64,000 nucleotides of DNA from Sisyra terminalis (Eukaryota > Arthropoda > Insecta > Neuroptera > Sisyridae). Position numbers and translations under genes: made by a program. The stretch is taken from the NCBI GenBank assembly GCA_958496175.1, contig OY292276.1, forward strand, positions 62,881,080 to 62,945,079, read 5' to 3'. Numbering within the stretch: the first letter of the stretch is position 1; each line of letters starts with the position of its first letter. Shown one piece after another: positions 1-10,815 of this stretch. Under the pieces are notes generated by a model, which was not told the DNA's origin, made no database searches, and worked only from the letters and a program-made list of their open reading frames with translations.

Positions 1-1180
1 AAAGATCTTATTGATTATTACATATTATGTGTTCCATACATATCCACTCTCCATCCTCATTGAACAGAAATGCACCAAATCTGAAAGAAACTGGTTTTAT
101 AATGTTACCAAATCGAAATTTAGATTTGAAGGAAATATTGGTATTCCAGAGATATGATTACACAATCATCTTCTTTAAAAGTTTAGTACAAATATCTGAA
201 AATTCCTATGAAAGTCGTAACTGTTGAAAAATTGCCAAAATAAACACATCTCTTACTATCATATTTGAATACCCTATTGTTATTCCATGTTAAATTTATT
301 GACTCTAAAAACTGATTGTTGTAACGTTCACATTAATTCCAATCTATTGTTGTGTTCTTTAAAACTTGCTAACTGCCCTATACTCTAATACAAAGTAATC
401 AGATAATTTGAAAACAGGAAAAATAATAGTCCAAATAGAACATGCATATCTAACCTGTGCAATTCGTCAACCCATTTTCTGCTATAATTTGTCGATAAAA
501 GTTGAATATAACAATGTCCAGTATTCCACAAATACACAAACTATATTTAAACATAATAGTTGGTAATTTTTATAATAAAAAACTTACTATGTACCACTAA
601 AATAAATACATGAAGTTACTTAAGTAAAAACGAGTCAAAATCACCAATATGTCTGCTGTTGAAAACAATTCTTTTTTTGTTTTCAAACAACAATTGTTAC
701 ATATATGATTTAATTATTTTTTTCAAATACGAATTAACAAAAAACTTGGCGAAAATCAAATGTTCAATTAATAAAATGAATTTTAAAACACAATTTTTCT
801 ATTTCTATAAGAAAAATTTAAAGAAAAACGAGTTTTTCAGTAAAAAAATTGTTTGTTGAAAAAAGTCGGTAATGTAGTTACCAGAATTTCATAAGAAGCT
901 GATTCAAATATTCCTATTGTGATATATTCCTATTGACTTGGGTTACATAATTTGATTGAAACTATAACTATTATTAAATCTATATGGATACTGTAAGTTT
1001 TATAGTAACTGTAAATAAATTTAAAATTAATTTTCCCCTAGCCTATAATAGAACGCGTATGCCTATCGTATAACTTTCACGAAATACTATCGTCTTCCTA
1101 TATACAATATCCATGATTAATGATGTTTTACTTATGTGAAAAAAACGATAAACTATGGTTGAGTTGAGTTTGAATAATAC
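1..1180. other. AT-rich stretch, nothing recognised
   Basis: Two chance-like frames of 66 codons are discussed under rejected items. No splice pair, repeat or regulatory signal stands out. The same holds for 15609-16788, 32083-33262 and 57721-58900. Confidence 0.6.
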
Positions 1181-1295
1181 CTATGCTTTGCAAATGTACT
1201 GCTTTAGAGCAGTTTTTGGTGTCGAATGCATATCTTTCACACCAGTCCAAAAATCTTCAAATGAAATCTCCATTCGCGGAAAGAATCAAGGAACA
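1181..1295 (-). CDS. Possible small exon or 30-codon ORF
   Basis: On the minus strand a pyrimidine-rich acceptor ending TTTTTCTTTTAG lies just above position 1295. An ATG at 1273-1271 then opens a 30-codon frame ending at 1181, starting MEISFEDFWTGVKDMH. The composition (Trp, Cys, acidic and basic residues) is less AT-driven than its surroundings. An overlapping frame (FLDSFREWRFHLKIFGLV) is also open for 18 codons, so the true frame is uncertain. I recognise no family. It could be one exon of the multi-exon minus-strand gene that includes block A upstream of it, or chance. Confidence 0.2.
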
Positions 1296-1835
1296 CTAAA
1301 AGAAAAAAATAACATTTGAGATTGATTGCATGAATTCAATCTTATAAGCCTTATGAAGAAACGATCAACTAATAATGTTTATAGATAAAATAATAAAAAT
1401 ATATTATAACAAGAAGCTAGAATTTATAGCAGAAAAGAGGACAGTTGAAATTGTAATAAAATATTTAGTCATAAAAATTTTAAATTTTTAATCATATTAT
1501 GCCGCATTAATCTTTTTTCCGTCTAGCATATATTAGGTACATTTTACCGAACTGTTCAGATAAATACAGATGAACTAATAATTTTTCACGATTAATTCTT
1601 TGTAACATAAACTACATACAATAATAAAATTATCCATATCAACCAGTAGGTACCTACTAATGTAAATTAGTAAATAATTTCAACTTACATACTTGAATAT
1701 TGTCTCCTTATTGTTAATGAAATGACTTTCTAAGTACTACTGAATGCACTTTTTCTGATTTTTCCTGTAGATACTACTGCGGTGTTGCATGTAACTGGTT
1801 ACTTAAACGGTGTCCAACGTTATTCTGACATTCAT
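1296..1835. other. AT-rich stretch, probably intronic or intergenic
   Basis: Lies between the small exon and block A. It has a GTAGGTACCTAC palindrome-like string at 1647-1658. Nothing else is seen. Copies: 16904-17443, 33378-33917, 59016-59555. Confidence 0.5.
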
Positions 1836-2604
1836 TAGAATTCATTACTTCGGTCTATACCTTCGACCAATAGTTGAGTTCTAATTTTCTGAATCCATGT
1901 ACCTATCCTGTATTCCAAGATTCGTTCGAAAAGCGTTTTCACTACAGGCCATTTTTTTGTGGATGTACACCAAAACTTAGCATTTATACGTAAAGAGTTT
2001 TTGTCTTTCATTTCCAACTAACTAAAACAAATATTTTTTTAATATTGTAATCTACTGTTACTATGTTCCAAAGGTTTTCATACTTACTTACCACAAACAA
2101 AAGCTGATTGCCTTTAGACATCTATCATTTAACTTTGATGCAGTTGCCTCCAGGGGACTTGAAGTGAAGTAAAACTTGAAGTAATCTCACAAAATCATGG
2201 TCAATTTTTTACATCTTACTGTCGTAGGTAGTAGTAGTATCATTAATTTCATCTTAGGACTCCAAAAAAAAGGCGAGGACAGCAACGTGCAAAAGCAAGA
2301 ACCGAAGAAGGTTGGTCGTATGAAAGCTGGTCCAGTTTTAATCGTAACGAATTCGGTTTGTTGTCCAATAGATACAGCAGTTTCTTGATGGCATCGCATG
2401 CATGGCCGTTTCCAAGGAACTCGAATTGGGGAAAAACTTGGGAACATTGTTCACTATCCTCCTGCATTTCCGCATTATTACTTTCGACCCATGTCTTGGA
2501 TTAGTACTTGAGGATAGTAGTTTGTAGAACTTCGTTGGTACCAAATCTTCATCATCTGATCCGTGCAGTAATATGAACCTGGTAACTAAACAAAGAGTCA
2601 ATAT
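1836..2604 (-). pseudogene. Block A: decayed gene with SOCS-box-like C-terminus
   Basis: Read on the minus strand. Between about 2467 and 2250 one frame gives KKLLYLLDNKPNSLRLKLDQ and then PSSVLAFARCCPRLFFG. The S-x3-F-A-R-x3-R spacing resembles the first helix of a SOCS box (S-L-x-x-L-C/A-R-x-x-I-R). A one-base shift near 2210 then breaks the frame before the second half, which in the intact relative at 36589 reads LVRLPQVSLHIKSF, like the L-P-x-P-x-x-L-K-x-F half of the motif. A donor (GTGGTAAGTAAG) at 2091 and an acceptor (TTGTTTTAG) at 2022 bound a 70-nt intron that is matched in blocks B and C. The downstream exon (2021 to about 1836) could be 3' UTR or coding. SOCS boxes recruit Elongin B/C-Cullin ubiquitin ligases, often behind ankyrin repeats; the ankyrin link here is only a guess. 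Confidence 0.4.
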
Positions 2605-4092
2605 TCCTGATTCCAGTACGGTACCTACCTACTACCAAATGGTTCCATTATTGAAATTATTGGAATTATTTAAAATAACTTTTCAATGTTGACGTCAAAC
2701 ATAAGGGGCAATATTTCATAAACCCTAAGATTAAGTCAATAAAACATACATTGATATTGTTCGAATATCTAATATATTAAGTTTAATAACTATACCACAT
2801 GCAAAACCAATAAGTAGCACTTATTTGTGTTCCATTGTTACCTATTTTGGGAAATTTCAATACCAATTTCGGAAATATAATAATGCAATCGATTAAATCT
2901 AATCAAACAATGACAATTAACAACAAAATTTTAAGGGAACAATTAAGAGAAAATTACTTTTTACTTATGCATGAAAAACCAACCTCAATACAGTACAGTG
3001 CAATTTTTATCGATCGACAATTTGAAAAATTTACGTACAGTTTTCCATTTTCATATTCTAATGGATGCACCAAACACTCAACTATCATTATGCATATTAA
3101 TTTCTTTATAAATTGGGAAATTTAATTAATAATGCACAAAATTCATTGCAACTTGGTCGACCAAAACAACAGGTGATTTATAGTTGTTTATGTTCATTAT
3201 AAGTACGCATGTCAAACTCAAAAGTGTGGTTATTTTCAAATTTTCATTTTTGCTAAAGGAAGTGATTTGAGTTTAATAATTAAAGAATAACGTTATTTTA
3301 TTACAACGAACGTTGGTTTAATTTAATATTTCTTATTATTTTATGGAACGAATTACACTTAGTAATGTATAGAATAGAGTTACTGGATAGATATAAAGTA
3401 ATAAAGTCAACTTTTATTTTCTAACGTGTGTAGATGATATCGTACGTATGTATGCGTATTAATAGTAAAATAAGTAGATGAGATCGATGAGATGCAAGTA
3501 TGAGAGAGAAATGAATAGTATCATAAACCTTTCCAACATTTACCTCCCAACATTCCCCTTATTCCCGACGACTCCTTGAATAATTCTAACGGTAAAAATA
3601 AAAGATTATCATTGCACAACGAATTGTCAGTTTTCTCTTACAAAAATAATATTATTTACAATCCCATGTAAGTATTAGTTTATTTTACAATTATTGCAAT
3701 TTTCAAAATAGTTATTGATCGTAGAAATAGTTGCAATTGCTGCATTCATTTGGTGAATCGTATTTGAACATTGGAGATTCCTTCCCATGTGTTGTTTCTA
3801 AGCCAAAAAGTTTTTAGGTTCAATTAAAGGCGATTTCCGATCTATTAGGTTGATTTAGAAGAAATGAGAAGTAAGTTTTGTAGGTATGTAGTTGGTTTAC
3901 TAGCTTATAAGTTTTTTTTAATGAACCACTACTAATTAATCATAGGAATGTAGGTATATTTAGTTGTTGTTGTTGTTGTTTTAAGATTCACTTGAAACAT
4001 GGACATGAAAAAGAGTAAATGAATTGGAAGATTGGAAATATATGGTACCTATCCACCTAGATACCAGCTCATGGACTGCGTAAAGTTGAGGG
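2605..4092. other. Upstream flank of block A
   Basis: As far as about 3620 it is related to 8961-9725 upstream of block B (shared landmarks: ACTTGGTCGAxCAAAACAACAGGTG, CATGAAAAACxAACCTC, CTCCTT...GGTAAAAATAA), so both genes duplicated with their 5' flanks. A 96-codon frame at 2835-3125 is closed in the B copy. The remainder shows only the GTT tract. Copies: 18213-19703, 34687-36170, 60325-61812. Confidence 0.5.
3963..3980. repeat. GTT microsatellite, six copies
   Basis: Perfect (GTT)6. The same tract has seven copies in unit 2 (19571-19591) and six in unit 3 (36045-36062) and unit 4 (61683-61700). Confidence 0.95.
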
Positions 4093-6495
4093 AATATATG
4101 AATTTTAGATAATATTCGATGCATTAAAACCAAATATGTAATTAGAATTTTGATTAAACATCAACTTGTCGAGTAATTAGCGTTTTTAGGCCACTTTCAT
4201 AAGCCTACATACGGCTTTCATTGTTTGAATTTTGAGAACTTTTGCGAACCGATATTACCGCTGCCTGACAACAAAACGCTGAACTATTTTGGAAGCCACG
4301 CCCACTTGTATGTAGAACTGGTTTGTGTCTTGGATAAGTGCTAGATACAAACCAAAGTGGGCGTGGCTTTCAAAATAGTTCAGCGTTTTGTCGTCAGGTT
4401 TGAAGAAGGGGGTCTGTCATTATCGTCATTTAAGGTCAAACATTTCAGACATTTAAGGATGATTTTCTTTATGCCATGTAATGATTGGGATATCAAATGA
4501 AAGCTAATTAATTACTCTATTGATTTATATAAAAAAACAGCCAATATGTCTAAACGATGACATTGAAATTTGATTTTCCGTCAGCGACTACTTCCCTTTC
4601 TGACATTTAAGGGTGGTTTGCCCCCCTTAATATATTGAACCCGATTATGATTGGGATATCTATTGAAAGATAATGAATTACTCTATCGATTGACATCAAA
4701 AAAATTACCAATATCTCCAAGCAAGTACTTAGAAAATTGACTTTCCCATATCGACCCTTGGCCTTTATAAAATGTAACTTAAATCATGTGATTTCGCGTA
4801 AAAAGTAATTAAAAACATTATTCTTATATAAAATTGATGGATTACAGCTAAATTTGACACTTAAATGTTGATTAAAGGTCTACTTTTCGAGAAATAAGCG
4901 TCTAAAGGGGGTCTGTCATTATCTTCATTTAGAGCCAAAAATATCTTTATTTCTTCTCTCCTATCGCTATCAATCGATCGATTATTAGTAAATTATACAA
5001 AATATAACATTTCTTCCACTCGAGCATCATTTAAAATTGTATTTTTAACCTATTTTATATGCATGTTTAGCGGATGTCAAAGTTGTTTATGTTTCGCTCT
5101 ATAGGCAACCCGGTGAGCATCAAAAAAACAAAATTCGACGATTTGCCCTTTTTGAACAAGCCAATATTCAGTACTCTAACTCAAATTTCGGACATTTCAG
5201 GATGATTTTCTGTATGCCATGTAATGATTGGGATATCAAATGAAAGCTAATTGATTACTCTATTGATTTATCAAAAAAAACAACCAATATATCCATACAA
5301 TTACTTTAAAAATTGATTTTCCCTAGGCGACTACATCCCTTTCTGACATTTCAGGGTGGTTTGCCCCCCTTAATATATTGATTCCGATTATGATAGGGAT
5401 ATCAAATGAAAGCTATTGAATTATTCTATCGATTGATATAAAAAAATTACCAATATCTTCAAGCAACTACTGAGAAAATTGACTTTCCCATATCGACCCT
5501 TGGCCTTTATAAAATGTAACTTAAATCATGTGATTTCGCGTAAAAAGTAATTAAAAACATTATTCTTATATAAAATTGATGGATTACAGCTAAATTTGAC
5601 ACTTAAATGTTGATTAAAGGTCTACTTTTCGAGAAATAAGCGTCTAAAGGGGGTCTGTCATAATCTTCATTTAGAGCCAAAAAGCACCTTTTAATGTCTG
5701 AAAGGGTAGTAGTCGCCTAGGGAAAATCAATTTTTAAAGTAATTGTATGGATATATTGGTTGTTTTTTTTGATAAATCAATAGAGTAATCAATTAGCTTT
5801 CATTTGGTATCCCAATCATTACATGACATAAAGAAAATCATCCTTAAATGTCTGAAATTTGAGTTAGAGTACTGAATATTGGCATGTTCAAAAAGGGCAA
5901 ATCGTCGAATTTTGTTTTTTTGATGCTCACCGGGTTGCCTATAGAGCGAAACATAAACAACTTTGACATCCGCTAAACATGCAAATCAAATTGGTTGAAA
6001 ATACAATTTTAAATGATGTTCGAGTGGAAAAAATGTTATATTTTGTATCATTTACTAATAATCGATCGGTTTATAACGATAGAAGGGAAGAAATAAAGAT
6101 ATTTTTGATCCTAAATGAAGATAATGACATACCCCTTCAAACCTGACAACAAAACGCTGAACTATTTTGAAAGCCACGCCCACTTTGCCACTATGTAGAA
6201 CCGGTTTGGATCTTGGATAATTGTAATTAGTGGACATTAAATTAATGAAAATACCATTTAAAACGATCGATTCATGCTTAAATTGTGTTAACTTGCATCG
6301 ATAAGCTTCACTTTATCGATTTAAATCGATATTACAATCGTAAAGTAATGCTCCGAGTGAAATGGAGTTCCTTAACCTCTTATTTTAGCATACAAACAAA
6401 ACGCTAATTTCTCGAAAAGTGAACGTTTAATTGAAATTCTAAGTTCATTTTCGGTTTTAATGCATCGGATTTTATCTAAAAATCATACATTTACT
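4093..6495. mobile_element. Fold-back (inverted-repeat) element, rearranged form
   Basis: The outer arms at 4093-4190 and 6395-6495 are reverse complements (TTTTAGATAAT...GATGCATTAAAACC on the left). Inside, the string AGTGGGCGTGGCTTTCAAAA with GTTCAGCGTTTTG occurs inverted at about 4353-4398 and 6142-6185, and again as a near-palindrome at 4265-4342. A 742-bp module boundary (GCGTCTAAAGGGGGTCTGTC) lies at 4898 and 5640. At 5685 the sequence switches straight into the opposite arm, so the hairpin centre seen in units 2-4 is missing. No transposase is visible, so it is non-autonomous. It could be called a Foldback-like or large MITE element; I cannot name the superfamily. Confidence 0.75.
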
Positions 6496-6970
6496 TAATT
6501 TACATTGGCAAGTATTGATTTTTATCTGCGGGTGTTTGCTCGTATGTATATCAACATGGGCAGTTTTAAAAATTGTTGTTTGTAACTTTGAACTAAACAA
6601 ATAAATAGACAAATATAACAAAATATGAATAATTTATTTAAATAATTCAACAAGTTGTATGGATCCAGTAGTAGATATCGGTAGATCTCCCGTTCTCAAT
6701 AAAGTTCATTAGATGGGCTTATTGGTAGTCATTTTTCCGGTGGTTGTTGTTGTTCTTGTTGGTTTTGGCACTAGTGTTGCTTGCTTCTTCATTCAATATA
6801 AATATCTAGTAGATATAAATATTTCTTGCTTTGCTCCTCCTTATTTCTTTATTGCCTTTATTTGATTCTTGAGCCAGACACCTTGCTTATTATATATAGC
6901 TATTCGGAGAATAAATTCTTGATGACTTTGCTTATGATGATTCTGCAACGTTCGCTTAACTATTATTTAC
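6496..6970. other. Right flank of the fold-back element
   Basis: The first 60 bp pairs with the unit-3 left arm and may be the outer end of the element. The rest includes TGTTGTTGTTCTTGTTGG near 6743 and an AT-rich 60-codon frame that I do not accept as a gene. Copies: 22967-23443 and 48661-49071. Confidence 0.5.
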
Positions 6971-7214
6971 TTCCACTTTTGCGGAAAGGGGCGCTTCAAA
7001 TCCAATAAATCACCTGAAAAATAAAATTACATGAATAAGAAAAGAACATTCTCTTCTTCGTAATCTTTAACATGGTTTCCAATAGATAGATATATGGATG
7101 GAGATAAATTGGAGATCAGAATCTGCTGGACGGTCCTTTTTCAGCGATTAGGTATTTGCCGTGCTGCGGACGCGAACTCTTGTCCACGAGCTGTTCCAGC
7201 AGGTCGATGATTGC
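6971..7214 (-). pseudogene. Gene E exons (unrecognised family)
   Basis: Two minus-strand pieces. The first, 7214-7116, is open for 32 codons after a TAG and reads IIDLLEQLVDKSSRPQHGKY before ending in TGA. It matches the plus-strand relative at 44974, which reads ELLEKLVDKNSRPQNSKQ. The second lies between an acceptor TTTATTTTTCAG (intron end 7014) and a donor GTAAATAA at 6970. That makes a 43-nt microexon whose third frame reads DLLDLKRPFPQKW with two leading and two trailing bases. No Met, signal peptide or full gene is visible. I do not know the family; charged helices and very short exons are all that can be said. Confidence 0.35.
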
Positions 7215-8324
7215 CTACGTTTCCTTTTCCCCTCTGGCCCCTGTGCTGTTTTTCCTTCTGTTCCTGTGCTAGATATAGTGACGTGGGATGAGGAATGTCC
7301 GAATACTCAATAATTCCTCCATTCTACGTTAGCAAATAGAGTGTCAGGGGACAATTATGGATATAATTGTGATTGATAACAACAAATTATTTTGACATTA
7401 AAGATAAACTTTATGGCAACGAAACATATTTGAAGAAAACTTAAGCCATTAACAAAGAAATTCAAAGAAAGATTGATTTTTTGACACACAAAAATTTTTC
7501 AAAGTAGTCTTGAGAAGATCTTCAAAAGGCAAAATGCTGTGCTAACTAACTGCTGCAATAAATTAATTTCGTTTCCTGATTCTTATACTCAAGGTTTATA
7601 AATTATTGCACTGGTTGCCCCATTAGGCAAAAAAATGACGTCTTACGAAAAATTTTGAAGTTTGAATCAGTCTAAAGATATATACGAATTTTTTTTTTTT
7701 TTTACGGAATCTCTCCAATTTGGATATTATAACAGTAATAATTTCCTTCCGTATGTTATTAGTGATAAGTCCACAAATACACGGAGGCATGATGGAAAGT
7801 CTAAGCTTTGAACTTGTGCGTCTGCAATTGCATATCTCTTCTTATTTAGAAAGAAAAACGGACACTCCTTTTCTGAAATTTTAAAAAACTATTGATTGAA
7901 TGATAAAAGTAATAAAACTCTAACGGATTACCATTCACCAAATATATTTGTTACAAAGCGAATTTAATTTAGGTAACAACTGCTTTTCTCTGCATCCATT
8001 TTGAGACTCAAAATCTGTAAAAATAAAATCATATTATTATTTGAATTTGAGTACAATTATTTCACTCAAGAAGACTGTTTTAATGTTATTGTAAAATTAT
8101 TGTAGGAGACATGTAAACTTTTAAAATGGTAGGTAAATAGTAAAGCTCTACCTACTTGTTGTATTTTGATTATAAAACTATTACATGAATATTCCACAAT
8201 CACCACACTGCATTCATTCCAGATTTGGTTGTTTTCAGGTAAACTCCAAGTCCTATTGACCCCCGAAATTGTGGGTTTGGAGGAGAATAATGCTGCGAAT
8301 CCCATGGACAATTACACCACATTA
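7215..8324. other. Region between gene E and block B
   Basis: Positions 7215-7340, read on the minus strand, still match exon 1 of the 44676 gene (GGGGAAAAGGAAAC beside GGGAAAAGGAATCACC). A T15 tract lies at 7689-7703. A minus-strand acceptor GATTTTATTTTTACAG has its intron end at 8015 and is followed by an ATG whose frame (MDAEKSSCYLN) stops after 11 codons. Copies: 23688-24800 and 49316-50426. Confidence 0.4.
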
Positions 8325-8960
8325 TAGGATTTCTGTATCCGAAAGTCATTCCTGGATTCGTTCAAAAAGCGTGGATTCATTAAAGCCATTTTTTGTGGAT
8401 GTACACCAAAACTTAACTTTTATATGTAAAGAGGGTCTCTCTTTCACTTCCATCTAAAATAAAAGTTTTTAATTTAATCTGGGTATTAGGTACCTTGATA
8501 CTTTGATCCAAAGATTTACATACTTACCACAAAAGTTTATTGTCTTTATTTAACTCTCATTTAACTTTTACGCAATTGTCTACAAAGAATTTGAAGTTGA
8601 GTAAAACTTGAAGTAATTTCACAAAATCTTCGTAAATTTTATTACATCTTATTGTCGGACTATTAATTTCATCTTATGACTCCAAAAAAAAGGCGAAGAC
8701 TGCAACGTGCAAAAGTAAGAGCCGAAGAGGAACTCGAATTGGGGAAAAACTTGGGATTATTGTTCTCTATCCTCACACATATCACATCTCATTTCCGCAT
8801 TATTACTTTCAACCCATGTGTTCGATTAGTACTTGAGGATAGTAGTTTGTAGAAGCCAGAACCAAGTAGAGCTTCGTTGGTACTAATTCTTGTCAAATCT
8901 TCATCATCTGATCCGTGCAGTAATATGGACCTGGTAACTGAACAAAGAGTCAATATTCCT
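8325..8960 (-). pseudogene. Block B: second SOCS-box-like gene remnant
   Basis: Diverged relative of block A in the same orientation. The first motif half is recognisable (ALTFARCSLRLFFG near 8720-8680) but is followed by frame breaks. The C-terminal half is open: KIYEDFVKLLQVLLNFKFF, then DNCVKVK and a TGA stop. AATAAA occurs twice just after the stop, so a real gene 3' end may lie here. A donor at 8527 (GTGGTAAGTATG) and an acceptor at 8454 (TTTATTTTAG) define a 74-nt intron at the same place as in block A. The next exon shares the string FWCTSTK with block A. The homology extends upstream to about 9725 (compare 2605-3620). Confidence 0.4.
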
Positions 8961-9759
8961 GATTCAAGTATGGTACTACCTAGGTACTACCAAATGGTTC
9001 CAACAAATCCCGAGGGAATTAATTGAAATAACTTTTCAAATGACGTCAAACATAAGGGGCAATACTTAATAAACCCTGAGATAGATTGCCAATAGAACAC
9101 AAGACATTGTTAGAATACCTAATAATATATATTAAGTTCCTAATAACTATACAACATGCAAAAGCAACAAGTAGCATTTGTTTGTATTCCATTGATTCCT
9201 ATTTTGGAAAATTTAAATATCAATTTCGGAAATATATAATAATGCAAGCGATTAAATAAGACAATTAACATAATTTTAGGGCAACAATTAAGAGAAAATT
9301 ACTTTGTTCTTGTGCATGAAAAACTAACCTCATTGTAGGTACTGTGCAATTTTTATCTTTCGACAATTTGAAAAATTTACTTACATTTTTCCATTTCCAT
9401 ATTCCAATCGATGCACCAAATAATAGTTTTGCTATAAATTGAGAAATTTAATTAATAATGCACAAATTTCCGCTACTTTATCGCTGATTTCATTGCAACT
9501 TGGTCGATCAAAACAACAGGTGGTCGGCAGTTGTTGTATGTGTATGTATACACATAAAAGGAGAATAATAATAATAAAGTAAGTAGAAAAGATCGATGAA
9601 ATGCAAGTTAAAGAGAGAAGTGAATAGTATCACGTAAACTAACATTTCCAACATTTTCCACCCGTCCCCATATTCCTTTCGACTCCTTAATACTTCGAAA
9701 GGTAAAAATAACGCTTTGCATTTTCCCTGTTTTTAGTTGAACATAATTTATTTTTCACC
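8961..9759. other. Upstream flank of block B
   Basis: Diverged copy of the block A flank (2605-3620). It contains GTATGTGTATGTATAC near 9536 and ATAATAATAATAA near 9565. No gene seen. Copies: 25437-26235 and 51063-51894. Confidence 0.5.
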
Positions 9760-10030
9760 AATTAATGGCATATCCTAAGTGGGGGGATCGTGGGGATAAA
9801 TTCAAGGCATTCAAGTTAACCAAAAAAATAATGCCAATCAGGCAGTTATTGTACTGTTCAAACGGTTCTAAACGATTCGGAATGTTCAATAAAACATGAA
9901 CGACCATTGTTGTATTGAACTGCCCCCTAGCGAAATAATATGACAATACCTTTGAATTTTAAAATATGAAATTTTTGAACCCAAAACTTGGACCATAAAA
10001 ATGTAACGCCTTTAATATTGGAATGACATT
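9760..10030. repeat. Internal duplication, left copy
   Basis: Diverged direct repeat with 10590-10815. Shared landmarks include TTTGAATTTxxAAAATATGAAATTTTTGAAC (9950-9980 and 10734-10760) and the AACGGTT/AATAGTTCAAAC segment. On the minus strand the left copy has an open frame of 63 codons (9946-9755) that is closed in the right copy, so I do not call it a gene. The unit 2 copy is 26236-26506. In unit 3 this left copy has been replaced. Confidence 0.6.
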
Positions 10031-10589
10031 GAATTACAGCAATAAAGAAATTTAAAATTAAATAAGGGCAAGAGAGTTTATGGAGAGTGTAGGTAGCTCA
10101 GAATTCTCACAGAACACCCTAAACATATCTAAAACAAATATTATTTTTCTATCCAATTTTCCTTTTTTCCCCATCAAAGTCTGACACAATAATGAAAATT
10201 GCAAACCACAACATTATAGGTCCATAAGAAGCTAAAATGAAAAAGCTTTTTCTTTAATAAATCCAAGTTAAAATAAAAAGCGTTGAATATGGCAAAGGGT
10301 GTGGGAATTGTCATTTGATTGTTTGCAAATGAAAAAGGCGAAACTAGAAAAATAAATAAAACCGGCTCTAGAATTTAATCGTGAAAATCATAAGGAAAAA
10401 AATTGGAATATTTAATTCATATTCTAGCGATTTTCCTTTGACAAGTAATGTGACAGCGGTGAAAAAATTTTCATATTGCAAACCTTTTCTTTGGGCACAT
10501 TCAACATAACCTTTTGTCTAACTTTTTAGATGAAAGAAAAACTGGTCAATAAAATAATGATTTCCCAACTGTAGGCATTCTGAAATGAC
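10031..10589. other. Spacer between the two internal duplicates
   Basis: A minus-strand acceptor ATTTGTTTTAG has its intron end near 10121. It is followed after two bases by an ATG opening a 22-codon frame (MFRVFCENSELPTLS...). No partner exon was found. Copy in unit 2: 26507-27065. Unit 3 keeps only 52424-52701. Confidence 0.3.
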
Positions 10590-10815
10590 AATTTTTAGTT
10601 CGTTATAAATAAAAATTTACTTGAAAACCCAATGGAACCAAGAATTTCTTTCAGTGTTCAAATAGTTCAAACGAAAATGTATGGCAATTATTGTATGAAA
10701 CTGGCCTCTGGTTAATGAACTTTACAATATCTTTGAATTTGAAAATATGAAATTTTTGAACGCTTTGAAACCACGGAATATGTTAAAACTATAAAAATTA
10801 AATCCTATTATATTG
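10590..10815. repeat. Internal duplication, right copy
   Basis: Partner of 9760-10030 in the same orientation, about 0.8 kb away. Also present at 27066-27291 (unit 2) and 52702-52927 (unit 3), where it is the only remaining copy. Confidence 0.6.

Noticed and set aside
27..227. 66-codon plus-strand frame at the start of each unit
   Set aside because: No splice context, no promoter, no relative within the window other than unit copies, and composition typical of AT-rich noncoding DNA.
659..859. 66-codon Lys/Asn/Phe-rich frame
   Set aside because: Starts at TTG; low-complexity residues reflect A and T runs.
1836..2021. Ankyrin-repeat reading of the second exon of block A (…FWCTSTK…TLFER)
   Set aside because: The similarity to ankyrin consensus is weak, and a position downstream of the SOCS-like end and of a stop codon fits 3' UTR better.
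2197..2388. 63-codon plus-strand frame
   Set aside because: Shadow of the minus-strand block A exon, where the recognisable motif lies.
2835..3125. 96-codon plus-strand frame, the longest in the window
   Set aside because: Starts at a TTG, and the related sequence upstream of block B (9190-9460) is full of stops and indels that ignore the frame.
6055..6237. 60-codon minus-strand frame in the right arm of the fold-back element
   Set aside because: It lies in an inverted repeat with no coding signs and is lost in units 2 and 3 through a small indel.
6826..7008. 60-codon plus-strand frame with Leu/Tyr runs
   Set aside because: It overlaps the minus-strand gene E microexon and starts at a TTG; composition is AT-driven.
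9755..9946. 63-codon minus-strand frame
   Set aside because: Closed in the related segment at 10590-10815 and replaced in unit 3.
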